Source: Symbiodinium natans
Taxonomy: Eukaryota; Sar; Dinophyceae; Suessiales; Symbiodiniaceae
Length of the DNA stretch: 64,000 nt
Direction of reading: 5' to 3'
NCBI GenBank assembly: GCA_905221605.1
Contig: CAJNDS010002803.1
Span: 205,001-269,000, forward strand
Under the pieces are notes generated by a model. That model was not told the DNA's origin. It saw only the letters and a program-made list of their open reading frames with translations, and ran no database searches. The translations under genes were made by a program, and so were the position numbers. Below, one piece after another: positions 21,173 through 35,300 of this stretch; positions within the stretch are counted from its first letter, which is position 1; the number at the start of each line of letters is the position of its first letter.

Positions 21173-24100
21173 ATGGGCAGAGCCTGCAAGTTGGAGGGAC
21201 CTTTCGAGCTGGGGAGGCCGCTTAGCCTCGTTGGGTGCAAGGCTGAAGCCAGTGTGAGCCCTGAACTGGGGGGTTTACGAAGATGGGGGACCCCCAAAAC
21301 AGACCCCTAAAATAGCAGGATTCCCTTACAATAAGGACCCCAAGAAGGTGGCCCCCCTAAATTCCGAAACCCCCATTGCGACCTGTCCCAAGCCTGAGGT
21401 GGGTGAGGGCACGTATGGGCTGGTGTTCGAGGCGGAGACGATCAAGATCCTCCCAGTGGGAGGTGCATCTTCCCGTTTTTTTCCTGTTTCGGCAGATCAG
21501 GGCCACTGTGTTGAAGTTGCTCAAAAAGGGTGCTGGGCATGGTTCTCATGGACTCTGCATAGAGCAAATCATGGCCGATGACTTCTGTGAGTATCTCTGT
21601 CATTGTGGCTTGCGTTCACCCTGTAGTAGAGTAGGTAACATTTAACCTTTTCGGGGTAATCTCCCCTTATAACCCCAAAGGTTAACCTTTAATTCCCCCA
21701 GGTTACACTGGACAACTAAGTTTTCATGAGTGTTGAGGAGGCGGCTCCCAGCCATCTCATCCCCGTCGGGTGGCCGTCAAATGCTTCAAGATGGCGGAGG
21801 CCATCCTTCCTGGACAAAGATGGGGGTGTACCAAATTCCCTGATATAAGCCCCCAAATAGTAGGACCCCCTTATTAATTAATAAAACCCCCCAAATTAGT
21901 CGGATCCCCTTCTTAATAAGGACCCCAGGACCCCCCAAATAAGGCACCCACCTAATTTCGGACACCCCCAGATGTCACAGCCAGAGATTCCGGTGAGCAA
22001 GTTGCTGTGCTGCAGCTGGCATCCTCCGAAAAAAGCTGAAGCCCTGAACCCTAAACCCTAAACCCTAAACCCTAAACCCTAAACCCTAAACCCTAAACCC
22101 TAAACCCTAAACCCTAAACCCTAAACCCTAAACCAAGCTGAAGTCAAAGCACACATGGTGGTTTCCGAAATTGGGGTGGGGCACCTTATGTTGGGGTCCT
22201 TGTTTCTTAGGGAATCCTACTATTTGGGGGGCTCTTTTAGGGGTCCCCTATCTTCATAAACCCCACATGCCATTCGCTGTTGCTGTGAAGGCGAACTCCC
22301 GCGATCCGTCCGGTGGGCTCGGCGCCTTTATTTCTCGAGGGGTCGCCATGAGCGGGGGAGGGGATGGGGGTAGGGGGGGGGGGGGGCCGGGGTCCTGGCA
22401 ATTGAAGTGTTAAGACTTACAAGGTTACTCTGACTTTATGGTAGTGTAGGATTCCTTTTACTACATCAGTACCAATACCAAAATGGACCATTATGCTTGG
22501 AGTTTGGGGTGCCGAGGATGGACCAGCCTTTAAAGAACTAGACACTACGACGAGAGGTCGTGCTGTCAGCGGCTGAGGTTTACAAGCAATCGCGCATGTT
22601 TTCCACTGAAGTCAGCTTCGGTCAATTAGGGCAGTTTAGGGTTAGGGTTTGGGGCTTGGGGTTTAGGGTTTAAGGTTTGGGGTTTAGGGTGTAGGGTTTA
22701 GGGCAGAGCCACTATACGTCTTATGCGGCTCACGAATTGAAATGATGGGAACAACACCAACAACACCTGACAGGCCCGAAGCTGTCCGTAAACGTAGGGC
22801 AGAGTCTTTTACATCCATCTGAGGCTCTAGCTGAAGTCTTTTTATCAAAAGTCAAGAGCGAGCCTGGAAGAGAAAGAGAGAGAGGCCTGCGGTGCAGAGC
22901 AGATCGGGGTGAGGAGCAAAAGCTGAGAAGAGTTGCAACGCACCGGGGTCGAGAACAAGCGCGCGCAGCGGTTAGGCCTGCGCTACCGGGGCCAGCGGGG
23001 AGAATGGATGGACACCCACTGGGAAAAGCCAGGACGCGCAGGAGGAGAGAAGTTCCACCCGTCCTTGGTTCTCGTCCCAAGACACGACACAGAGAGGGGG
23101 AGAAGACAGTGAGCAACAGACAAAGAGTCACGCAACGATAAGCACAGATCACTATATTTTATAAGCGCGACAACAACATAGGACAATGGTCTTGTCCAAT
23201 GGACAAGAGGGTCTAGACCTGGCTGGTCAGGGCCCCGAATAGACCAGACACGGCCAGAAGCCCAGCCACCGCCAGGCATGAGCGCCAAAGCCGTGCGCGA
23301 GAGTTTCGAGAAGGAGCGAGCCATACTCGCCAGGCGCCTCTTTGCCTTCGTTTTTTTTAGCGTGGATATCTCAGGGTTCATGACGTAAGTTTGAAGGGTT
23401 GCTTTCGAATGCGGCTATTTTTTATCGAGTGTGCGTGAATGCAGGAGCTCAGCAAGGTTGTAAGAGGAATATGCATATACACCCACGGGAATAAGGAAAA
23501 TATTATTTTCATTAAGGTCCTAAGGGGAGTACGTCCCTGAACCCTACACCCTAAACCCAAGTGACCAAGTAGTGCCGAAAGAAGTTGCTGGGGTTCAGAG
23601 TTGCCTCCTTGGCTTGGTGCGTTGGTAGGGTTTAGGGTTTAGGGTTTAGGGCTTAGGGTGGTCTAAGTTTATGGTTAGGCGGCCTTCAGTTCAGCGTTCT
23701 CATCAAATGTTTAGGCTTTAGGGTTTAGGGGTTTGTTCACAAGTCACTTTGTCGCCATGGTGTTGCAACTTGCAAATGGGTTTAGCATGGTTTATCGCAA
23801 TGCCTTCTAGTTCTACGCATTCTAGTCCTAAGCTCATTCCCAAACCTTGACGCATTTCAACGATGTGTCGTTCGGGGTGCTTCGAAAGTATGGGCGCATG
23901 TGCACATTCCATCCGTGTGGAGGTCAGAGCACCCGCACATCGTGAAGATGTACGAATGCTTCGAAGAGCGCCATTCACTGTGGGTCGTGTCTGATGCCCA
24001 GGGTGTTCTCGTCGTCCGACGGTTTTGGAATTCGTCAGGCTGCAAATCAACAACTTCTAAGGTCAGATGGTGATCTTGCACAGATGTTCAGCTATAGCAC

Positions 24101-27100
24101 ACACTAGCTCTGAGAGCAAGTGCACCGCAGATGCAAGATGTTCAGCTTTAACAGGAACTATTATGAAGAAAGGGCTCCTTCGCAGACCTGCGGGAATCGT
24201 GTTGGTTTCTGCATGTTCCTCCCCCCCCCCCCCGTTGTCTCAAACTCAAGGCTCGAGCTGTGCCGCGGCGGGGAGCTCTACGAGTACATCGCCGCTGCAG
24301 CGGGGACCTAAGCAATACCACCTAGGCGCAATCACAGCTGGGTCAGGGCTCAGAATGTCTCATACCAGAAAGGCTGCCGATGCCATGTGACACTGTTTTG
24401 CCACGGCTTCGCCATGGCTTCGCCATGCTTTGCCACACGGTACCACAGATCAAGGTCTCCCAGAGATTCCTTTAAGCGCACGACACGTCATGCGCAGGCT
24501 GCAAGAGTCTGCAAGAGCCTTCCCGAGGCGCAGCAGAGGCGTGCAGAGGGAGGTGCCTTTGAAGAGCCGGTGCCCCAGTCTTGCGGAGTGGCATTCTGAA
24601 GGTTTAAGTCACCTCTGTGGCTGGAGGACAGAGGCCAGGACATACTTCCGGCAGATGCTGTACGCGGCGCCGGGCCCAGGAAACCACGACCTTCTTTCCT
24701 TTGGGCCGTTGCAGTGTTCCTGTACCCGATTCTTATAAGCTGCACGGGATTACGCTGGCCTTCGCAAACCAGCCATTGCTCCGCATCGGTGCCTGCGAGT
24801 GCTGGCTGGGTGTGCTTGGTCTGCTGGCCTCGAGGTCGCTTTCTTGCACAAAACCAGGATAGTGCACCGCGACATCAAGCGGCATCCTCAGCCTGTCAGG
24901 TCACGCGTATGTGGTCTGCCAGCGGGCCTTGAAGCTTCCAGGGGGGTTCTTGAAAATGCCCTAAACCCTAAACCCTAAACCCTAAACCCTAAACCCTAAA
25001 CCCTAAACCCTAAACCCTAAACCCTAAACCTGAAGAAGATGTCCGAGGACTGAGAACTTCCTGCTGCTGGGGAGCCCTGGTACTCCGGAAGGTCCGTGCC
25101 TCAAAAACTCAGGGAGCCAACGACCTTCCTATATCCCCCTTAGGAATTTTCAAGTTTTTAATATATATATATATATATTATTTATTCATTTATTTATTTA
25201 TTTATATTTATATTTATATTTATATTTATATTTATATTTATATTTACAACCCAAGAGGATATTTGACAATGTTATTGTTATTAAGGTTCTGAGGGGAGTC
25301 TAGCTACTTGTGGATCGCGACTCCCGCAAAGTCATCGTGGACTCCCCGACCCGACATTTGTGGCTACGGATACGGAATATGTAGCCAACCCTAAACCCTA
25401 AACCCTAAACCCTAAACCCTAAACCCCACGAGAAGCCCCTTAAACCCGCGCTGTGTGGCGGCGCTAGATTCTGACGCCTTCTATGGGGGTTTACGAAAAC
25501 AGGGGACCCCTAAGAAACACCCCTAAATAAAAGAACCCTCCTAAAGGAGGACCCCAACGAGGTACCCCGAATATCGTAAGCCCCTCTAGAGGAGAAAACG
25601 ATGAGCATGTACCCTGCTGGCCTCTAAGAACCCCTCTTGGCAACACCACCAAAAAGCACCCGAAGGTTTACCAAAATAAGGGGGGCCCCTAATAGAGTCC
25701 CCCTAAGTAGTAGGACTCCCTTTTAATAAGGACCCCAATAAGGTACCCATAATTTCGTAGAAACCCTAAACCCTAAACCCTAAACCCTAAACCCCCAAAG
25801 CTTTGGGCTCTCGAAGCCCAGGAAGTGTCATTAAGCTCTGTGACTTTGGGACGGCTGTGCAGCTCAGCCCGCAGATGCTGGCCACTCAGGGAGTTTAGGG
25901 TTTAGGGTTTAGGGTTTAGGGTTTAGGGTTTAGGCAATCTTTGCAGGTAGTAGGATGTGGGGGTTTACGAAAATGGGGGACCCTCAACATAGGCCCCCGC
26001 AATAGTAGGATCCCCTTATAATAAGGACCCCAGTAAGGCACCATTTAATCTTGTAAACCCCCATGTGTGGCCGCGTTCTGTGGACGTTTTGGGGCCTTGT
26101 GGGACGCGGGTTTTCGCGAAGTAAGGAAGCCTGAATGAAGTGCTCTCCATATCATTTTGCAACGGGATGCTGACAGTTGAAGGGTGTATGAGGGGCCTAT
26201 GAAGAGGGCGAGATCAGAGATTAGAAGATGTAGGCACTTGGCACTTTCAATATGTACAAATCTGTAAAGTGCAAACGAACAATCTGAATGACAATCTGAA
26301 AGGCCGCGAGCAATGGGCAGAATAGGCCGAAAGCTCAGTCGGGGCGTGAGGTTTTCGGGAAACTTGGCAACAGTGAACCGTTTCTCTCAGGATACCTCAG
26401 GATTAAGAAAGCACCTTGCAGTTTGGGGTTGTGAGGTTGGGGTGATGGCTTGGGGGGTTTCGGTTTAGGGTCTCGTCCAGGTGTGGGGGCGGGGGGACCG
26501 TTTTCAGAATCCTGTCACTTCCAGCGTCTTTGCTTCTGGATGGTCCTTAGTTCTGAACTTCTTGGGTCACTGTAGTTCTGAATGGGTAGTTTCCGAGCCA
26601 TGGCTGCCGATTCTGGGGAGCAGGCTAAACCTACTTGCCGCAGGCACTTTGTCCTACACGGCGCCAGAGATCTACGCACGTCGGGGTGCCGATACTTGAT
26701 GCGGGCTCAGTGATGCCAGTGTCTAATGAATCCAGCTGTTCGCTTTATGTGGGAGTTGTAGCTGCGTTTCTGTATGTATACTTCTGCCTCCCCCCCCCCC
26801 ACCCCCATCTTTGGCCCATTTTGGCCAATTGCACCCTGAGGCGCTGACATTTGGTCGCTTGGCGTGGTGCTCTACGTGCTGATGGACCGGGCCACAGCGT
26901 GCACTCATGCTCAGTCATGTGCAACCGTGTACCAGGCAACCTAGACAGCCCCGATGGCCATCCTGAATCAGCTTAGCTTGCCTAAGATTCCTGAATTCGC
27001 CCAAGCCCTCAAGGGCCCGTGCCAACATGTGAGCCAGCACACTCCGATCGTTGTTGGCCACACAAAATTCCTAGAGCATATTGACGGCCCCAGCGCTTAT

Positions 27101-28344
27101 GGACCTACCAGGATAGCCTTGCCGTTGAGCACGAAAACCCTGACTTGGCAACTTGCACAAGGAGCAGTGCTCAATCATGGGGTTTCGTAGGTTTTCTTGG
27201 GAGACCTTGCCCACACCTGAAGCTTGAACTCGAGCCCTGGCAAAGCAAACCTTACATACTATTTGCAGTGCCCTGTGTGCGTACCCATGGTTTGCCCTCA
27301 AGTACCGCCACAGTGGGGTTTGTTCAAAGCTCAGGGCCCACTGCGCTTCGCAAACAACCCACATCCGAAGCTTGAAAACTATCCCCGGGACTCGCAACCG
27401 TGGGCTACTCCCTTTGCTGCGCTCAGGTCGGGGCGAGCCCATTCAGGATCACAGGCTATGCACCTAGCAAGGAAAAGCATTGGCACATGGAGAAGCAGCG
27501 TGTTGTGCGCCCTGCACCGGGTGTGCTAGCAGGGTAGGCATGCGAACTGGGCATTGCTGGTCGCATGCCCGTCTCCCATCAGATACTGCACAAGGTTCAG
27601 CATAGTCTGCCGATTCTTGATTTTCTGTGTCATACCATGTCATGCTTTCGGAGGCCCAGCCTGCAAGCGTACAGAAGTCCTCTACTTTGAAAGCACAGAT
27701 GTCCAGGGAGATGTAACACTAGTCTAAACAAAGCCATGCGGTATGCTCCCACAGCGAGGCACAGAAACTCGAGCAGAAACCTCGCAACGGATATTGGCAG
27801 GCAGGCTTTCAGCAAACTCAGCATACCTTGTGCCAGTTTGTAGTAGTATCATGCAGGCATTGCAGGGGTACTACACGATTCAATCTCCAATGCCTACTGC
27901 TACCTCCTACTACTGCCTACTACTACCTACTACTACCTACTACTACCTACTACTACCTACTACTACCTACTACTACCTACTACTACCTACTACTACCTAC
28001 TACTACCTACTACTACCTACTACTACCTACTACTACCTACTACTACCTACTACTACCTACTACTACCTACTACTACCTACTACTACCTACTACTACCTAC
28101 TACTACCTACTACTACCTACTACTACCTACTACTACCTACTACTACTACCTACTACTACTACCTACTACTACTACCTATTACTACCTATTACTACTACCA
28201 CTACCACCACTACGACGACGACTACTACTACCACTACTACCACTACTACCACTACTACCACTACTACCACTACTACCACTACTACCACTACTACCACTAC
28301 TACTACTACTACTACCACCACTACGACTACTACTACCACTACTA

Positions 28345-28431
<87 letters not shown>

Positions 28432-28480
28432 TTGCTACTACTACTATTATTATTACAACTACTACTTCTTCTTTCTTCTG

Positions 28481-28538
<58 letters not shown>

Positions 28539-28945
28539 GAGTACTACGAGTACTACTAGTACTACTAGTACTACTAGTACTACTAGTACTACTAGTACTA
28601 CTAGTACTACTACTACTACTACTACTGCTACTACTACTAGTACTAGTACTAGTACTAGTACTAGCCAGCGGCGCTTTAGCCGTACACACTTTTTAGGGTT
28701 TAGGGTTGAGGGTTTAGGGTTTAGGGTTTCGGGTTTAGGGTTTAGGGTTTAGGGTTTAGGGTTTAGGGTCCTTAAACGGAAACATGACTCTTTAACCACA
28801 AAATAGAGCTGCCGTCTAGGCGAAACACATGTTTCACAGACGAAAAGGGGTCAGTTTGCGCGCCGCCGGGTAGTACTACTAGTACTACTAGTACTACTAG
28901 TACTACTAGTACTACTAGTACTACTAGTACTACTAGTACTACTAG

Positions 28946-28978
<33 letters not shown>

Positions 28979-29073
28979 TACTACTACTACCACTACTACT
29001 CCTACTCCTACTCCTGCTCCTGCTCCTGCTCCTGCTGCTGCTGCTACTGCTACTGCTACTGCTACTCCTACTC

Positions 29074-29163
<90 letters not shown>

Positions 29164-29269
29164 CTACTGCTACTGCAACTGATACTGCTACTGCTACTGC
29201 TACTGCTACTGCTACTGCTACTGCTACTGCTACTGCTACTGCTACTGCTACGGTGGTGGCAGCAGCGGG

Positions 29270-29303
<34 letters not shown>

Positions 29304-32300
29304 GCTAGTAGTTGGTCGTTCGCAATTCGCAGTCAGCAGCTCTGTACTGAGTCGCAGTTCATGGTAATTCCTTGTAGGTAATAGTGGGTATGTAGTAGAT
29401 GCTAGTAGATAGAAGGTAGGAGTAGTTGGTAGTTCTAGTCAGTAATCATTTGTTTAGTGTCCGAGCCTGTTGAGCACTGGTTTGCGATTCACTGGAGCAT
29501 GTTTAGCTCAAATTGCCCACACGCAGGAAACTATGACAAGCTTCGCCCCGGTTGGAAGAAGTGCTCGGACAAGGCTAAGGACCACAGCCATGTCAGCAGC
29601 TGTCCTCCTACATGGTTGTCGCAGCCATGGTCGCTGCTTTTAGGCTTTGGACTGCAGTGGGTTTAGGGTGTGCCAAACGTGCCAGTGCAAGCAGCGAAGT
29701 AGATTGAGTGATTGTTCTGTTGGCGGGCTGAGGGATAAGGATTTAAGTCACCCTTCTTTCCCCCGGTCAAAAGCAGCAGCCACTCTAGCACATGCATAAG
29801 GGTCGATACTTGTTGCATCGCAAGTGGTCGGGTGCAACAAGTTGTCGCGATGCTTAAGCAGATGAAACCCAAACCCTAAACTCTAAACTCTAAACCCTAA
29901 ACCCTAAACCCTAAACCCTCAGATGAAACCAAACAATGTCCAACAAAGCTTCGGCCCGTTGCCAGGACTTGGTCGGCAAGCTGCTGGTGGTCGAGGCAGC
30001 AGCAAAACACACAGCTAAACATACCCCTTATATGTACACACTACAAGGTAAGGGCCTAGACATCAGAACCCTCTTTAGAGGTTTAGGAACCACATTAAGC
30101 CTTATGTACCCTATACAAGTTACCCATCAGAGCACTCTTCAGAGGTTAGGGACCATAATAATGGCCCAGACATCAGAGCCCTTGTGGACTTTGGAGGTCC
30201 CCTCTGGCGTGTGTGTGTGGCTTCAATGCTTCGAGTGCACAACCACTGCTGCCACCTACGATCCTACTATTTGCTTAAGAACCCCCCAAAACATGCAAAA
30301 AACATTCTTCCTCATAAGGGCAATAAAGGGATTGTTGTTTTTTTGGGTGGGGGAGTTCTAGTCGGATCAGGTTTCGTTTCTGCCTGCCTGCCTGCAAGGA
30401 AGCCAAGAGGCTCGACATCAAGAAGGCGCTACAGCATTCGTGGCTGGCGCTTGAGCCTTACCATTGCATGATGGTAGCAGATCAACAACTGGTGACATGG
30501 TGGACAGGAACCCGCCATATCCCGCGCACGTCACGGGACTACCATGTTTGACATCCTGTCGCCAAGGCCCTCCACCGTGAGCACGCCGGCTGTGTTGCTC
30601 GAAGAGCACAGGCACGACCTGAACCAGCCCTGGTCTGTCTAGTCATGCTAGTTGGGCTCATGTTTGTTTATGCAAGCCACATTCGCCTCCCACTGATGGC
30701 TTGTGTCCCGCAGCTTGGCCTGTGTGTGCCACTTACGACAACTGTTGAGCCACGTATGCTGTTGCCAAGCCTCACAGGAACTTCTTCTCCTTCCTGGACA
30801 AGGACGCATCCAGGGGCGATATGTATTTGTCCCGTATGTATGTTGCGCATCACCTCTGGAAGGAGCTGTCTCTACAAAATCTCGCTGCCTACGTGCAGCC
30901 ATTGCCAGGGGCTCTCTGCGGGCCCGGGGTGAACGTCGGATGGTGTGAGGTGTATTTTAGCGGCCTGATGTGCGCTAACACTCCGCGCAGAGCGTTGTCT
31001 GTTCTGGCCATCGCCAGTCTTCATGCCAGTGTTCCAGATTTGCACATGATGCTGGTTGCTGCCTTCATCATCGTATTAGCTTGTGCCCCTTGCTCAAGTT
31101 GTGCCTGGGCCTCTTTCCTCCGTTCTCAAACCTCTGACAGAGAACTATGGGTCTGTGGGGTGACTCCAATGTTGCTCCAGGTTGCACCTCTTGACGTCCT
31201 TTGCCCGCCTGGATCCACTCCAGCATTTGTTCATGGTGGTCTACGCGCAGGCAGGGGGCGGGTTCTACGGCGGCATTCGCAAAGAAGTCCGCCTTGTCTG
31301 GTTCTGATGAGGAATTGCTGAATTCGAATCTCTACCAGACTCTAACATATCCTCACTCCCCCGGCCCGGCCCGGGAGAGGGGAACCGCCACGGAGTAGTT
31401 GGCTGGACTGCAGTGCATCCTGTGCAGGATAGAAAAACTTCAAAGCTTTTCTAGCCCCTGCAAGCCGAGGTGTCTCCAGACATTGATCTTATCACGGCCG
31501 GGTTTCGCCTGCCATGGTGCCCTGCAAGGGCATTGAGGCGCACAGGATGCGAAGACTGTGAGGAGACATCTGGAGCTCATGTGACGACACGGGAGACTGA
31601 CTCTCTTCTTGTTTCTCTCCATCTCTCTTTCTCTTTCTCTTTCCTCTCTCTCTGCCTCCCTCTGCCTCGCTCTCGCTCTCGCTCTCCTATCTACATACAT
31701 ATATATATATGCAGATATCTCTCTCTCTCTCTCTCTCCCTCTCCCTCTCTTTCCGCTTTGATCGCGGATGCAAGTCTGTCTGTGTGTATGTGTATGTACA
31801 TATGTATGTATGCCAGTACTTTAATTATTCCTGCGAAGGTGTTGTATGCAGGTGTATCATATATATACACATATATATGTGTGTGTGTGTTATATATGTA
31901 TATACACACATGTGTATGTTAGTTTTTTGTACATATACATGACTTACATAGAGTGTACACTCTTACATGTATTATGTATGTTGTCGGACATCTGGAGGGC
32001 AGTACAACAAACATTGCATCAAACGATGCGATGATGGTGTGACAGTGGGAGTTTACGAAAATAAGGGGCCTATAATAGCCCCCCAAATAGTAGGATTCCC
32101 TTATAATAAGGACCCCAAGAAGGTACCCCTAATTTGGGAAACCCCCAGTTGGCGAACTGTGAGGTACGATTTGTTTTTCGCCCTGGACATGGACTGCGAT
32201 GGAAAGCTAGGCCCGGCTACTTGTAGGGTAGAAAGAGAGACTTGCGAGACTTCGTGCCGATGTCTTGCCAGGTTGAGTCAGTATGGCAAAACTTCCTTTG

Positions 32301-35300
32301 GTCTCCTGCGCTTGGGAACCTCGTAGTTTCTGCCCCGACACATACTCATCTACACCCTAAGACCTCCTGCGTCTTTACAGCTTCTCTGCTAAAGCCTCCT
32401 GGGCCACGACAACCCTCTTTTCCAGCCGGCCCGCCCCAAACTCTCTTTGCCAAGATTCTTCCACATTCCCGAACCAGACCCGGAACCGTAGAAATCGGAC
32501 CCGGAACCGCGTTCCATGTGACTCTTGCTGCTCAACACGTGTTGACAGGGCCACCATCACCACGCCACCGCCACGCCACCACCCCCATCATCCACCTCCA
32601 CCATCATCCACAGTTGCTGCCACTGTTGCCAGTAGTAGTGGGCTCATCATGTTCCTCCAGCCAACCCCAGCCTTCCGGTAGAGTTCAACCATTGTACCCT
32701 TGCCTTTGGTTGGGGAAGAGAGGAGTATAGGCACATCTGGTGAGGACTGGACGAGCTCGCGGAAGGCCTTCAAAAACTGCTGGACCTGAGCTCAAGACCC
32801 GCGCCCGACGAGGCCCGGAAGAATGAGCCCTCGTGCATCCGTAGCTCTCTCTGTGATCGTTGTAGCTTCCAGTAAACCCTAAACCCTAAACCCGAAACCT
32901 TAACCCCTAAACCCTAAACCGCTCTGGGCCTAGTTTCCTGGAGTTCCCCTGCTCAACCCCAGAAGGACAATCGGCTATAATCATTCAGATATATGAGGCT
33001 TGATGAAAAATCCCTAACAGAATATAGGCCCCCAAATACTAGGATCCCCTTGTAATAAGGCCCCCAAGAAGGTACCCCTAATTTCGGAAACCCCCCACAT
33101 GCCATAAAGCGTCCCATCCATGCCTTAAGCATCACACGCTCACCAGAGTTTGCTCGATCCGCTCAGCTCGACCTGGCCGATGCGGTGCAGTGTTTGGACC
33201 TGGCCTCTTGCCTTGGCAGGTTAAAGCGGCGGTAAGGAAACCTGAGTTTCAGAGACATGGGGTAGGTTTCCTTGTGGACTGTATGACTCTGTGGTGGCCA
33301 GCAGACCTCGGTTCCAGCCATGACAATGACAGACAAAATGGACCAATAGCGCCATCAAGGCTCAACAGCAAGCTAGGGCCGAAAACGATGAAATGGCATG
33401 AGCGAGCTGTGCGTCAGACAGACAGAATCCCTCAGAACTGTCAGAACCCCCCAGGGCCAGCTCTAATTGTGTTCGTCGGGCTTGCTGGACGACGCCGTAG
33501 ACTGGTACCTTCTGCTGACGGTACCTGAGAAAGACGCTCCCAAAACCTTGCGCAAGCCAGATTTTGAGAGTCTTATGATACAATAGGTAGATATTCAAGC
33601 AGATCTGCGGACTTGCTTAGCTTTGTGCTTTTTGTGTATTTGACGGCCGCCTCTTGCACGACGCCTGTGCCTTTCCCATGCTACTGATTTTTGACATTTT
33701 CTGCTGAATTCGGCCAGCGTTTGTTGTGCGCGTGCCTTTGCGTGCGCGTTTCGGGGGGATTCGGGGGGTATCTGGGTGTGTGTGGGCATGTATGTTGGCG
33801 TGTGCGTGGGCAGTGTTTGTCTGTTTTGTTTCGTTTCGTTTTGTTTGATTGTTATATGCGCCTTGGCGGCGTGTTGGCTTTTAGTTTGTGTGTGTGTGCG
33901 TTCACGAGCAGCATTCACACCAAACCGCGGCCGGAGCACGATTTCGAACATAAGATGCGACATGGGCAAGGGCCAAAAACTTGGATTTTTGCATGATGGA
34001 GCACATGATCTTCTGTTCACCCAAGATGGACGCCACGCCAAAGTTGCTCGCCCCTCCGTGCCTTCCCCTGAACGTTGCAAGCGGCCTACAGAACCATGAT
34101 TCCCAAGGTTTTCAACCCCCAAAGTTTGAGGTTGCATGAGGGAGGAGAAATTCCGACGCATCCCGCGAAACAAATACCGACAGGATCCTATCACGTTCTG
34201 CGCAGGCCACAAAAGCCAGGGAGAATTGGCTATAACTAACGTAACTAAACTAGCTTTGAAATGAGTTCAAAACAACTCTCAGCAGCATCAAACAAGCAAA
34301 CTTCATGAATCTCCACGAATCTCCGACCTCTCACCCAACCTCCTCTCTGCCCGGCTGCTCAGGATGAGAACGGCTACGTGGACTGGGTGGAATGGGCCGC
34401 CATGGCGCTGTGCTCCAGCCCGTCCCTGGCCTCCGAGCCACATGGCAAGAGTTGGGGCGTAGGAGCTGATGGAGGGGGAAGGGGGGGGGGGGGGGTAGAG
34501 AGCTTTCAAGTAGGATTTAGCAGCGTCTTCAGAAGTGGGGGTCATTGTCCAGTGCACCCCGGAAAAACTCTGCGAGAGAGAAACATTGAGGGCCTTGCAG
34601 GGCATGTTGAGTCAGTCTGAGACACTGCAAGGCCTGAGCCTCTCAGAACCGTGTTCAGGACGGGCGTTGAAGCTTGACTTGAGCGCCGAAGGAATCCTCT
34701 TAGATACGAACGGGTGCATTTGGGGCATGGAGTTGCGGCTCAGACATGTCACAGTCTCCTCTGACATGTCCCTGTCTTCTTTCATGTTGCTCCGTCACAG
34801 GGAAGGCAATGCCGACTTATAAGAGTCCTCCACGGAGTAATGATCCGCCTCCTGACGCCCCAGCCGCCCTCGATGCTACAACGATAGAAGAGACTTGGGG
34901 TGTCTTGCCCCAGTCTTACCCTTAACGGCGTTGCCTTTGTGTTAGTGCAGGATGATCGACCGACCCTCTGGCGATGGCGTAATAACAGCCCGGCGCGCAG
35001 TGTGGCTGTGTGAATGGATCTCTGAGTCTGAGCCGTGAGGGTCTCCAAACCCTAAACCCTAAACCCTAAACCCTGGACCCTAAACCCTAAACCGAAAATC
35101 TGCCTAAGACATTGGGGTGCAACCACTAAGGCTTGGGATGTTTCCACCTTGTACTAGCAGTCCTCACTAGGGATTCTAGATAATCACTGTTAAGGAGCTG
35201 TTAGTATAAGGGGGAACATCTCAAGTGCAACCGCTCAGGCTGTTGACTTGCTTGCGATTCTCAACGACAGTGGAGGCAGGTCCTTTTCACCTGTGGATCT

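Noticed and set aside
26811-26830. Possible relict dinoflagellate spliced-leader (CCCATTTTGGCC)
   Set aside because: Only a short match to the CATTTTGGCTCAAG end, without the AAG, and it lies inside a kinase intron near an exon rather than at a gene start.
27743-28752. Open frames of up to 317 codons rich in Tyr, Thr, Leu and Ser
   Set aside because: Translations of (TAC)n in different frames; no other protein signal.
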